Assembly (NCBI GenBank): GCA_021802305.1
Contig: JAKAAD010000021.1
Location: forward strand, 1 to 12,633
Length of the DNA stretch: 12,633 nt
Direction: 5' to 3'
Origin: a bacterium
Lineage (GTDB): Bacteria > Chlamydiota > Chlamydiia > Chlamydiales > Rhabdochlamydiaceae
Both the position numbers and the translations under genes were made by a program. Below, in pieces: positions 1 to 5,508 of this stretch. Under the pieces are notes generated by a model, which worked only from the letters and a program-made list of their open reading frames with translations, searched no databases and had not been told where the DNA came from. The stretch's first letter is position 1; the number at the start of each line of letters is the position of its first letter.

Positions 1-99
1 CTTCTTGAAAAGCAAGTTTTGCCGTTTCTTACTACAGAGAGCCTTAAGAGTAGGGTTGCCCAATGGCTCCCTTCTCAGTCGTTCAGCAAGGATGGATAG
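1..99 (+). CDS. Possible C-terminal tail of an upstream gene (partial)
   Basis: Frame 1 is open from the window edge to a TAG at 97-99. It reads as 32 residues that would form an amphipathic, partly basic helix (LLEKQVLPFLTTESLKSR...) ending in SFSKDG. I do not recognise the protein. A competing open frame starts at TTG 5 and runs to a stop at 185-187; it has a basic, low-complexity look and no ribosome binding site. On the minus strand a short open stretch also covers this part. None can be confirmed without sequence to the left. The call rests only on the frame being open and the residue composition being plausible. Confidence 0.22.
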   Translation, partial: LLEKQVLPFLTTESLKSRVAQWLPSQSFSKDG

Positions 100-342
100 G
101 GAATCTTATCAAAGACGAGAGCAATACTACTCGTTCATCAAATTGATCGGGTACATCGTGAAGAATGTGCCAGAAGTGCCATCGTAAATTCGAATACCGG
201 GAAAAAATAGCGCTTTGCTATACTTGCGATCTGTGAATATTCACGCATTGGGCTTTGACGCACAGGCGAAAGTATGAAAATGCATTGAATAGAGCACCCA
301 TGTTGTCCTCTCCGGCGAATTTCAATAGGCGCCTGTTACTGT
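100..342. other. Non-coding stretch before the EpmB-like gene
   Basis: No convincing gene is seen here on either strand. The only structure noted is an extended -10 box at 216-224 and a perfect 12-base palindrome at 233-244, both listed separately. The remainder is ordinary mixed sequence with no tRNA fold and no strong repeat. Confidence 0.4.
216..244 (+). promoter_or_regulatory. Candidate extended -10 promoter with adjoining palindrome
   Basis: TGCTATACT at 216-224 fits an extended -10 element (TGnTATAAT-like). No good -35 box lies 16-18 bases upstream. A transcript would start near 231, and the perfect palindrome GTGAATATTCAC sits at 233-244, at the expected start site, where a repressor dimer would bind. 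It could drive the EpmB-like gene at 343, leaving a leader of about 110 bases. The promoter role is inferred; only the sequence match and the palindrome are seen. Confidence 0.3.
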
Positions 343-1308
343 ATGTCCATCGAATGGAGAAAGATCCAAGCCCGCAATGTTACCGATTGGAAGGAGCTTG
401 CAGAATTTGTAGAATTGGATTTGCAACCAATCATAAGATCTCCTCGTACATTTCCATTAAATCTTCCCAGGCGCCTTGCAGAAAAAATAGAAAAGGGAAA
501 TGTCGAGGATCCCATTTTGCGCCAGTTTGTGCCCCTGCGCATCGAAGAAAAAAGAAATCCTCTTTTTCGCGAGGATCCTGTAGGGGATATGTCCGCACAA
601 AAAACTCCCAAAATGTTGCATAAATATTTTGGGCGCGCGCTTCTTCTTGCAACGGGAGCTTGCGCTATGCATTGCCGTTTTTGTTTTCGACAACATTTTG
701 CCTATGCGCGTTCTTCGGGATTTGAGAAGGAACTCATGTATGTGCGGGGAGATCCCACAATTTCAGAGCTCATCTTGAGCGGAGGAGATCCTCTTTCTCT
801 GGGAGATGATGCGCTTCGAGAGCTCATGGCACAACTCGCTACCATTCCTCACCTCAAGCGCCTCCGATGGCATACGCGCTTTCCGATCGGCATTCCAGAA
901 CGCATTACGGAATCGTTTCTCTCACTTTTCGAATCTACGCGGCTGCAAAACGTCTTTGTTCTTCATTGCAATCACCCCAAAGAACTCGATGCGGATATCT
1001 TTTTTGCTCTGAAGAGAATCCTAAAATGCGGTGTGCCTGTACTTACAAGCACAGTACTCTTATCGGGAGTCAATGACAATACAAGCACATTGCATTCCTT
1101 ATTTGAAACAGTTGTAGATCATGGCATCATTCCCTACTGTCTTAGCCAGCTAGATCGCGTTCAAGGTGGACAACACTTTGAAGTGGCGATCGAAAAGGGA
1201 GTACAGATCATGGAAGAGCTTCGGAAATCCTTGCCGGGGTATGCTATTCCCAAATACATACAAGAAATCGCAGGAGAAAAGTGCAAGACGCTCATCCCGC
1301 ATCGCTAA
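343..1308 (+). CDS. epmB: EpmB-type radical SAM lysine 2,3-aminomutase (EF-P modification)
   Basis: This 321-residue protein belongs to the lysine 2,3-aminomutase family and resembles EpmB, which turns L-alpha-lysine into (R)-beta-lysine for attachment to elongation factor P. The family is a PLP enzyme with a radical SAM [4Fe-4S] cluster. Seen in sequence: the N-terminal pattern EKGNVEDPILRQ (50-61), typical of EpmB; the cluster-binding CxxxCxxC at C107, C111 and C114; SGGDPL at 146-151; the IP-x-RIT segment near 184-189; LLSGVND at 239-245; QLDRVQGGQHFEV near 269-281; and a C-terminal GEKCK whose Lys315 aligns with the PLP lysine. Length is close to E. coli EpmB (about 342). ATG 343 is the only ATG, GTG or TTG in frame before the conserved region, but its ribosome binding site is weak. 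No efp or epmA (the ligase) lies in the window. A free lysine 2,3-aminomutase role is less likely because the protein lacks the long C-terminal extension of the clostridial enzyme. Confidence 0.88.
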   Translation: MSIEWRKIQARNVTDWKELAEFVELDLQPIIRSPRTFPLNLPRRLAEKIEKGNVEDPILRQFVPLRIEEKRNPLFREDPVGDMSAQKTPKMLHKYFGRALLLATGACAMHCRFCFRQHFAYARSSGFEKELMYVRGDPTISELILSGGDPLSLGDDALRELMAQLATIPHLKRLRWHTRFPIGIPERITESFLSLFESTRLQNVFVLHCNHPKELDADIFFALKRILKCGVPVLTSTVLLSGVNDNTSTLHSLFETVVDHGIIPYCLSQLDRVQGGQHFEVAIEKGVQIMEELRKSLPGYAIPKYIQEIAGEKCKTLIPHR

Positions 1309-1329
1309 GAAGAAAGATGCCCACCCAGT

Positions 1330-1854
1330 CTAAAGTTTTGGGCCCTTTGCAAATTTGTGAATGCGGTGTAGCAAATAGAAGAGAAAGGCAATGGCAAAAA
1401 TCGTCAATGGAATGAGAATGGCATACATGTATTCTGCAAAGAAAGCAAGCGCTGCAGAAAAGAGCGCAAGCACGATGCCAACAACCACGTAACTTACCTC
1501 CATGTTCACACCTGCTAAATACGTACCAAGAGATAGGATGAGCAGTGCAGTAATACTTCCTAAATAACGGCTCTCTAAACCGATGTGTACAAAAAAAGCA
1601 ATCATTTGAATGCACAAAATGACGCCGGCCCAATGCGCAAGTTCATGCCAGATGGTGGTTGCTCGTTCTTTCCATCCCATCACATGTAAATGCCAGGTAA
1701 GCCACATGCTGATAGCAGCAAAAAAAATAGAGACATACCGCCAATATTTCCATGCACCATGTGATTGAATTTGCGTGAGTACAACGCCGATAAATGCTGA
1801 GATAATCAAGATTACAGAAACTATGAATTGCAGTCTTACTCGTGGATGCAGCAT
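1330..1854 (-). CDS. Unrecognised six-helix inner membrane protein with HELAH sequence
   Basis: The protein has 174 residues, almost all hydrophobic, with about six membrane segments (roughly 9-28, 39-56, 73-90, 98-117, 120-139 and 142-162) and a basic C-terminal tail (HRIHKFAKGPKL). HELAH at 70-74 matches the HExxH pattern of zinc metalloproteases. It lies at the start of the third helix, but no second motif for a third metal ligand is obvious, so a protease role is not claimed. I chose ATG 1854 because the frame continues upstream to 1977 only as a Cys-rich, non-membrane stretch that antisenses the start of the next gene. No good ribosome binding site precedes it. The gene ends 21 bases from the EpmB-like gene (tail to tail) and is divergent from the BtaA-like gene. 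The family is not named here. Confidence 0.72.
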   Translation of the reverse strand: MLHPRVRLQFIVSVILIISAFIGVVLTQIQSHGAWKYWRYVSIFFAAISMWLTWHLHVMGWKERATTIWHELAHWAGVILCIQMIAFFVHIGLESRYLGSITALLILSLGTYLAGVNMEVSYVVVGIVLALFSAALAFFAEYMYAILIPLTIFAIAFLFYLLHRIHKFAKGPKL

Positions 1855-1907
1855 AATTCGACATTGTACATTTTTCGTTCTTCTTGGATATAGTGTGGGG
1901 AAGTGAC

Positions 1908-2993
1908 ATGAGCGATTTTTTTTCACGGTTGAGCTACAGTTTCGGCAATGAAGATTGGAGCACAGAACAAAAGGCATTACAGTTAAAATCTACGGATCGC
2001 GTCGTTTGCATCACGGCAAGTGGAGATCGACCTTTACATTTGCTTTTGGGAAATGTAGCGGAGGTTGTTTCCGTAGATGCAAATCCATTTCAAAATGAAC
2101 TTCTGCGCTTGAAAATAGCAGCCCTTCGCACATGGGATTACGATACGTATCTTACATTTTTGGGTGCAAATCACCACAAAGATCGAAGAGAATTATTCAA
2201 CGTGCTTTTGTCTCATCTTTCAGAAACAAGCGTCGCTTTTTGGAAGAAGCACTATGCTTTGATTGATAAAGGCATACTGTATCAAGGAAAAACCGAACGC
2301 TGTTGCTCTATCGTAGCTGCCGCTCTTTCCCTTACGCGCGGGCGCAAGGTGCGCAAGCTTTTTGCATTTGATGACCTAGAAGCACAACAACGCTTTTTGC
2401 GCGATGAGTGGAATACGCCTCTCTGGAAAGCAATGGTGGGTTTTTCTCTCCATCCCAAAGTGACGCGACTATTTATTCAAGATCCGGGCCTCTATGCACA
2501 CTTGGGCCAAAATATTAAGCCATCGGCATATATCCTGGATAGGATGAACGCCTCTCTCCACCGATTACTTGCTCGAGAAAATGTGATCGTGTCTCTTACA
2601 TTTGCTGGCAAAGTCTTCCCTGAAGGGTACCCTCCTTATTTGCAACGAGAGGCCTCTAAATATATCAAAGAGCAAATGCACAAAATTTCTCCGGTAGACT
2701 CAGAAATCCATGCATACCTTAGCAAAGCTCCAAAGGAGCATTTCGATGCATTTTCCCTTTCTGACGTAGTCTCTTTTATTTCTAGGGATCAATTTACGTC
2801 GCTTTTACAGGAAATTGTGCGCACGGCTCGTCCGGGTGCCCGTTTTTGCATTCGACAGTTTATGTCCGATTATCAGATCCCTGATTACCTAAATGCGCAC
2901 TTTCAAAGAGAGGCTGCATTGGAAAGAGAGCTCGAGCAAGAAGATCGTTGTTTTGTCTACCGCTTTATGGTGGGAACGGTTCAGAAGGCATAA
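1908..2993 (+). CDS. btaA: BtaA-like (DUF3419) SAM:diacylglycerol aminocarboxypropyltransferase
   Basis: This 361-residue protein resembles the BtaA/DUF3419 family. BtaA moves the 3-amino-3-carboxypropyl group of SAM onto diacylglycerol to make diacylglyceryl homoserine, the precursor of the betaine lipid DGTS. Visible family marks are an N-terminal segment with NEDW (14-17), the SAM-binding ITASGD (35-40) followed by VDANPFQ (56-62), the LLRLKIAALRTWDYD stretch (65-79), an acceptor-side YQG near 125-127, PPYL (242-245), and a C-terminal FSLSDV...TARPGARF block (282-313). ATG 1908 is preferred over TTG 1884 because GGGGAAG sits 5-11 bases upstream and homology begins right after it. Rossmann-type SAM binding suggests a cytoplasmic enzyme acting on the inner membrane face. 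No BtaB-like N-methyltransferase is in the window, so the end product is uncertain. It may use another acceptor. Confidence 0.78.
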   Translation: MSDFFSRLSYSFGNEDWSTEQKALQLKSTDRVVCITASGDRPLHLLLGNVAEVVSVDANPFQNELLRLKIAALRTWDYDTYLTFLGANHHKDRRELFNVLLSHLSETSVAFWKKHYALIDKGILYQGKTERCCSIVAAALSLTRGRKVRKLFAFDDLEAQQRFLRDEWNTPLWKAMVGFSLHPKVTRLFIQDPGLYAHLGQNIKPSAYILDRMNASLHRLLARENVIVSLTFAGKVFPEGYPPYLQREASKYIKEQMHKISPVDSEIHAYLSKAPKEHFDAFSLSDVVSFISRDQFTSLLQEIVRTARPGARFCIRQFMSDYQIPDYLNAHFQREAALERELEQEDRCFVYRFMVGTVQKA

Positions 2994-3015
2994 GAGTCTG
3001 TCAACGATAGACTCT
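2992..3015 (+). repeat. 24-base palindromic repeat, left copy
   Basis: AAGAGTCTGTCAACGATAGA plus CTCT is 22 of 24 identical to an inverted copy at 3525-3548. It is itself a hairpin: arms ATAAGAGTCT (2990-2999) and AGACTCTTAT (3009-3018) pair perfectly over 10 bases. It starts inside the stop codon of the BtaA-like gene and ends 12 bases from the stop of the PagL-like gene on the other strand, so it may act as a two-way terminator, although the T-tract after the stem is poor on both strands. Together the two copies bracket the PagL-like gene. Confidence 0.7.
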
Positions 3016-3026
3016 TATATTCAGAT

Positions 3027-3512
3027 CTATTTCACGGACATTGCGTAATAAAAAAGAAGAGAATTTGCTCCGGGATTTCTGTGGCCCAAGTGAGCATTCG
3101 ATATGTGCTGAAATTGCACTCCGATACGGCTTCTGTTTTTGAGACAAACGGCAGCTTCGATCGCAGATCGAAATTCTATGGGAAAGCCCATGTGCTTTCC
3201 GTTCCCTCGATAATACATCCCAGGTGCAAAACTAGGGGTCATGACAAAGTATTTCGAAAAAAAAAGATCGACGCTTGCTCCTGCGCAAAAATAGAGACTT
3301 CCTCGTGTTGTTGCAAAGGCGGCAACAAGTGGGCGAATGTGGTGAAAGCTAAGTTCCTGTCGATACTCTAATTGCAGCATAGGACTTGTATGGGTTCTCG
3401 TCACATTGAAGATCCCAGGGCAAACCATGAAATGAGAAGGTTGTTCATGGGCGTGAAGAGAGGCAAAAAAAAGGAAAGCAAAAGAAAATAGAACTGCGCG
3501 TGTAGTTTTTAT
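3027..3512 (-). CDS. pagL: PagL-like lipid A 3-O-deacylase, non-standard start, possibly inactive
   Basis: The product resembles outer-membrane PagL enzymes, which remove the 3-O acyl chain of lipid A. Read from codon ATA at 3512-3510 it has 161 residues: a basic start (KTTR), a hydrophobic core (residues 6-19) ending in SLHA, then a mature beta-barrel-like domain with GSLYFCAGASVD (71-82), TPSFAPGMYYRGNGK (92-106), the GFPIEFRS block (109-116) and the active-site motif HISNAHLGHRNPG (136-148). The catalytic His136 and Ser138 are present. The position of the catalytic Glu (14 residues after the His in Pseudomonas PagL) is Asn150. No ATG, GTG or TTG lies before the signal peptide; the first ATG (3428) falls after it. 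AGGGAAAGGG at 3524-3515 is placed to serve the ATA. This may be a rare AUA start, a mutated ATG or a pseudogene. It is flanked by inverted repeats. Confidence 0.72.
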   Translation of the reverse strand: MKTTRAVLFSFAFLFFASLHAHEQPSHFMVCPGIFNVTRTHTSPMLQLEYRQELSFHHIRPLVAAFATTRGSLYFCAGASVDLFFSKYFVMTPSFAPGMYYRGNGKHMGFPIEFRSAIEAAVCLKNRSRIGVQFQHISNAHLGHRNPGANSLLFYYAMSVK

Positions 3513-3524
3513 ATCCCTTTCCCT

Positions 3525-3548
3525 AAAGTCTGTCGTTGACAGACTCTT
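3525..3548 (-). repeat. 24-base palindromic repeat, right (inverted) copy
   Basis: Read on the minus strand it matches the copy at 2992-3015 at 22 of 24 positions, with the first 16 bases identical (AAGAGTCTGTCAACGA). It forms its own hairpin: AGTCTGTC (3527-3534), a three-base loop, then GACAGACT (3538-3545). It lies 10 bases beyond the end of the UDP-glucuronate epimerase gene and directly upstream of the ribosome binding site of the PagL-like gene, so it could end the first transcript, mask the second start, or mark the edge of an inserted cassette. Confidence 0.7.
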
Positions 3549-3558
3549 TATAGAGAGA

Positions 3559-4536
3559 TCATACCAAACGCGAGAAATTATTTCCTGTGAGGAGAAGCCA
3601 ATCTACGAAGCGATGCAGGCCTTCTTTGAGAGATACTCTCGGGAAGAACCCAAGTTCTCTTTGGCTTTTTTGAATATCTGCATAGGTGATAGGGACATCC
3701 CCAGGGGGGCTGGGCAAAAATTGCAGAGTTGCTTTTTTCTTTAAGAGCTCCTCCAAATGCGCAATCATTTCCAACACGGTATGCGGATGATGCGCGCCAA
3801 GGTTGAAGATGTCCCATGTTGTTTTGCGATCAATGGTGGCGAGAATGCCCTGTATGATGTCGTCAATATATGTCGAGTCTCGGAGCAATTTCCCATTGCC
3901 AAAGACGGGGATGGGACGACCTTCTATGATATTTTTTGCGAAAGAATAATAGGCCATATCGGGTCTTCCCCAGGGACCATATACCGTGAAAAAGCGAAGT
4001 ATGGTGCAAGGGGTGCCATAGAGTCGATGGGTTTGATAGACAATCTCTTCGCCTACTTTTTTTGTGACCCCGTAAAAACTTGCTGGTTGATTCGTTATAT
4101 CTTCTTCTGCAAAGGGAATTTTTCTGTTTGTGCCATAGACGGAAGAAGAAGAAGCAAAGATCAATGGAATGGAGGGATTTTCTCGCAAGAGATCTAAAAG
4201 AGATAGTAACCCTACGAGATTGGTGCGGACGTACTCTTCAGGATGTTCATTAGAGTAGCGAACACCTGCTTGTGCAGCGAGATGCACACAATGCGTAGCC
4301 GGAGCGGCGTTCCAGGCAGTGCATAATGCTGCTTTGTCATTGAGATCGAGTGGATGTACTTCAATGCCTTGTTGCTGCAAGATCGCCTTTCTTTTGTGTT
4401 TGAGTTCTGGAGAGTAATAGGCATTGAAATTGTCACAGCCCCAAACGCGATCGCCCCGCTTTCGGAGCGCGGTTGCTACATGGAATCCAATAAAGCCTGC
4501 GATCCCTGTGATAAAAATTTGTTTTGCAGAAGCCAT
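3559..4536 (-). CDS. UDP-glucuronate 4-epimerase
   Basis: This 325-residue short-chain dehydrogenase of the NAD-dependent epimerase family interconverts UDP-glucuronate and UDP-galacturonate in the cytoplasm, supplying galacturonate for envelope polysaccharide or LPS core. Seen: the dinucleotide-binding GIAGFIG (11-17), AAQAGVRYS (87-95), the SSSSVYG strand (129-135), the catalytic pair Tyr155 and Lys159 in YGVTK, and RFFTVYGPWGRPDMA (181-195), which is diagnostic for the glucuronate 4-epimerases rather than UDP-glucose epimerases. Length is standard (about 330). ATG 4536 begins directly at the Rossmann fold; the predicted promoter places the transcript start only about five bases upstream. 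It is divergent from the UDP-xylose synthase by 24 bases, and both use the same substrate. No UDP-glucose dehydrogenase is in the window. Confidence 0.9.
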   Translation of the reverse strand: MASAKQIFITGIAGFIGFHVATALRKRGDRVWGCDNFNAYYSPELKHKRKAILQQQGIEVHPLDLNDKAALCTAWNAAPATHCVHLAAQAGVRYSNEHPEEYVRTNLVGLLSLLDLLRENPSIPLIFASSSSVYGTNRKIPFAEEDITNQPASFYGVTKKVGEEIVYQTHRLYGTPCTILRFFTVYGPWGRPDMAYYSFAKNIIEGRPIPVFGNGKLLRDSTYIDDIIQGILATIDRKTTWDIFNLGAHHPHTVLEMIAHLEELLKKKATLQFLPSPPGDVPITYADIQKSQRELGFFPRVSLKEGLHRFVDWLLLTGNNFSRLV

Positions 4537-4547
4537 GGCATCAGTAT

Positions 4548-4575
4548 TTTATAGGTAAGTATGGGTCATGGTCAA
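4548..4575 (-). promoter_or_regulatory. Promoter of the UDP-glucuronate epimerase gene
   Basis: On the minus strand TTGACC (4575-4570) and TATAAA (4553-4548) are separated by 16 bases, a close match to a housekeeping promoter. The -35 box lies inside the first codons of the divergent UDP-xylose synthase gene. Transcription would begin near 4541, leaving about five bases before ATG 4536 and no room for a ribosome binding site, so a nearly leaderless mRNA is implied. Confidence 0.55.
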
Positions 4576-5508
4576 CGAGTGGGTGTAGCAGGAGGTGCAG
4601 GGTTTTTAGGCGCACATCTATGTGCAAAGCTTCTTGCACAAGGCCACGAAGTCATTTGCATTGACAATTTCGTAACCGGGCAAGAAAAAAACATTGCAGC
4701 ACTTCATGCTCATCCCAGATTTTCTCTCATAAAACATGATATTTGTACGCCATTACATCTCGATGTAGAGCAAATTTACAATCTCGCTTGTCCTGCATCT
4801 CCAAAAGCGTATCAACTGCATCCCATAGAGACTCTAAAAACAAGTGTGATCGGTGCGATGCATTTGCTAGAACTTGCCAAGCAGAATAAGGGAAAGATTT
4901 TGCAAGCGTCGACGAGCGAAGTGTATGGAGATCCTTCATTTCATCCGCAAACAGAAAGTTATTGGGGGAATGTCAATCCCATTGGAATAAGAGCTTGTTA
5001 CGATGAGGGGAAACGATGTGCGGAAACACTTTTTTTCGATTATCATCGCCATTTTGGGGTGGAAATCAAAATTGCACGCATCTTTAACACGTATGGCCCC
5101 TTGATGAGTCTCGATGATGGTAGAGCCGTTTCGAATTTTATTGCGCAGGCACTTCGAGGCGATCCTCTGATCATTCATGGGCATGGCAAACAAACGCGCT
5201 CCTTTTGTTATGTGGACGATTTGGTGGAAGGGCTTATTCGATTGATGGGGACAGCTTCTACAGTGACAGGCCCCATCAATTTGGGAAATCCCGAAGAAGT
5301 GACGATTTTTTCCTTAGCAAAGACCATTCGTTCACTGACGAATTCGACATCTCCTATCCATTATGCCCTTCCCCAAAGCGACGATCCCAGGCAAAGAAGG
5401 CCGGATATTGCGCTTGCACAAAAGCACCTCGGGTGGCAGCCACGCGTTTTTCTCAAAGAAGGACTAAAGCGTACGATCGACTATTTTTCCGGAATCCTTT
5501 ATGCCTGA
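4561..5508 (+). CDS. uxs: UDP-glucuronate decarboxylase (UDP-xylose synthase)
   Basis: This 315-residue NAD-dependent enzyme oxidises and decarboxylates UDP-glucuronate to UDP-xylose, giving xylose for surface glycans. Marks in order: GGAGFLG (11-17), YNLACPASPKAYQ (73-85), KTSVIGAMHLLELAK (93-107), STSEVYGDP (117-125), YWGNVNPIG (134-142), the catalytic Tyr147 and Lys151 in CYDEGKR, ARIFNTYGP (172-180), DDGRAVSNFI (185-194) and QTRSFCYVDDLV (211-222). The ACPASP and NPIG blocks separate it from dTDP-glucose dehydratases. ATG 4561 has AGG five bases upstream. Length fits bacterial UXS without the membrane anchor of animal forms. Its last 45 bases overlap the end of the PBP2 gene on the opposite strand. 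Confidence 0.93.
   Translation: MGHGQRVGVAGGAGFLGAHLCAKLLAQGHEVICIDNFVTGQEKNIAALHAHPRFSLIKHDICTPLHLDVEQIYNLACPASPKAYQLHPIETLKTSVIGAMHLLELAKQNKGKILQASTSEVYGDPSFHPQTESYWGNVNPIGIRACYDEGKRCAETLFFDYHRHFGVEIKIARIFNTYGPLMSLDDGRAVSNFIAQALRGDPLIIHGHGKQTRSFCYVDDLVEGLIRLMGTASTVTGPINLGNPEEVTIFSLAKTIRSLTNSTSPIHYALPQSDDPRQRRPDIALAQKHLGWQPRVFLKEGLKRTIDYFSGILYA

Noticed and set aside
5..187. 60-residue open frame from TTG 5
   Set aside because: No ribosome binding site, basic low-information composition and no recognisable family; another open frame covers the same bases.
255..623. 122-residue plus-strand open frame overlapping the epmB start
   Set aside because: It is an out-of-frame shadow; the EpmB frame carries the conserved motifs.
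1537..1647. Membrane protein called as a zinc metalloprotease from HELAH
   Set aside because: One HExxH match in a hydrophobic protein is weak; no further metal ligand motif was found.
1884..1907. TTG start for the BtaA-like gene
   Set aside because: ATG 1908 has a proper purine-rich site just upstream and matches where homology begins.
1855..1977. Longer N-terminus for the membrane protein (start at 1977)
   Set aside because: The extra 41 residues are Cys-rich, antisense to the BtaA start and unlike the membrane body.
3081..3371. 96-residue plus-strand frame across the PagL-like gene
   Set aside because: The opposite strand carries the HISNA motif and signal peptide; this is its shadow.
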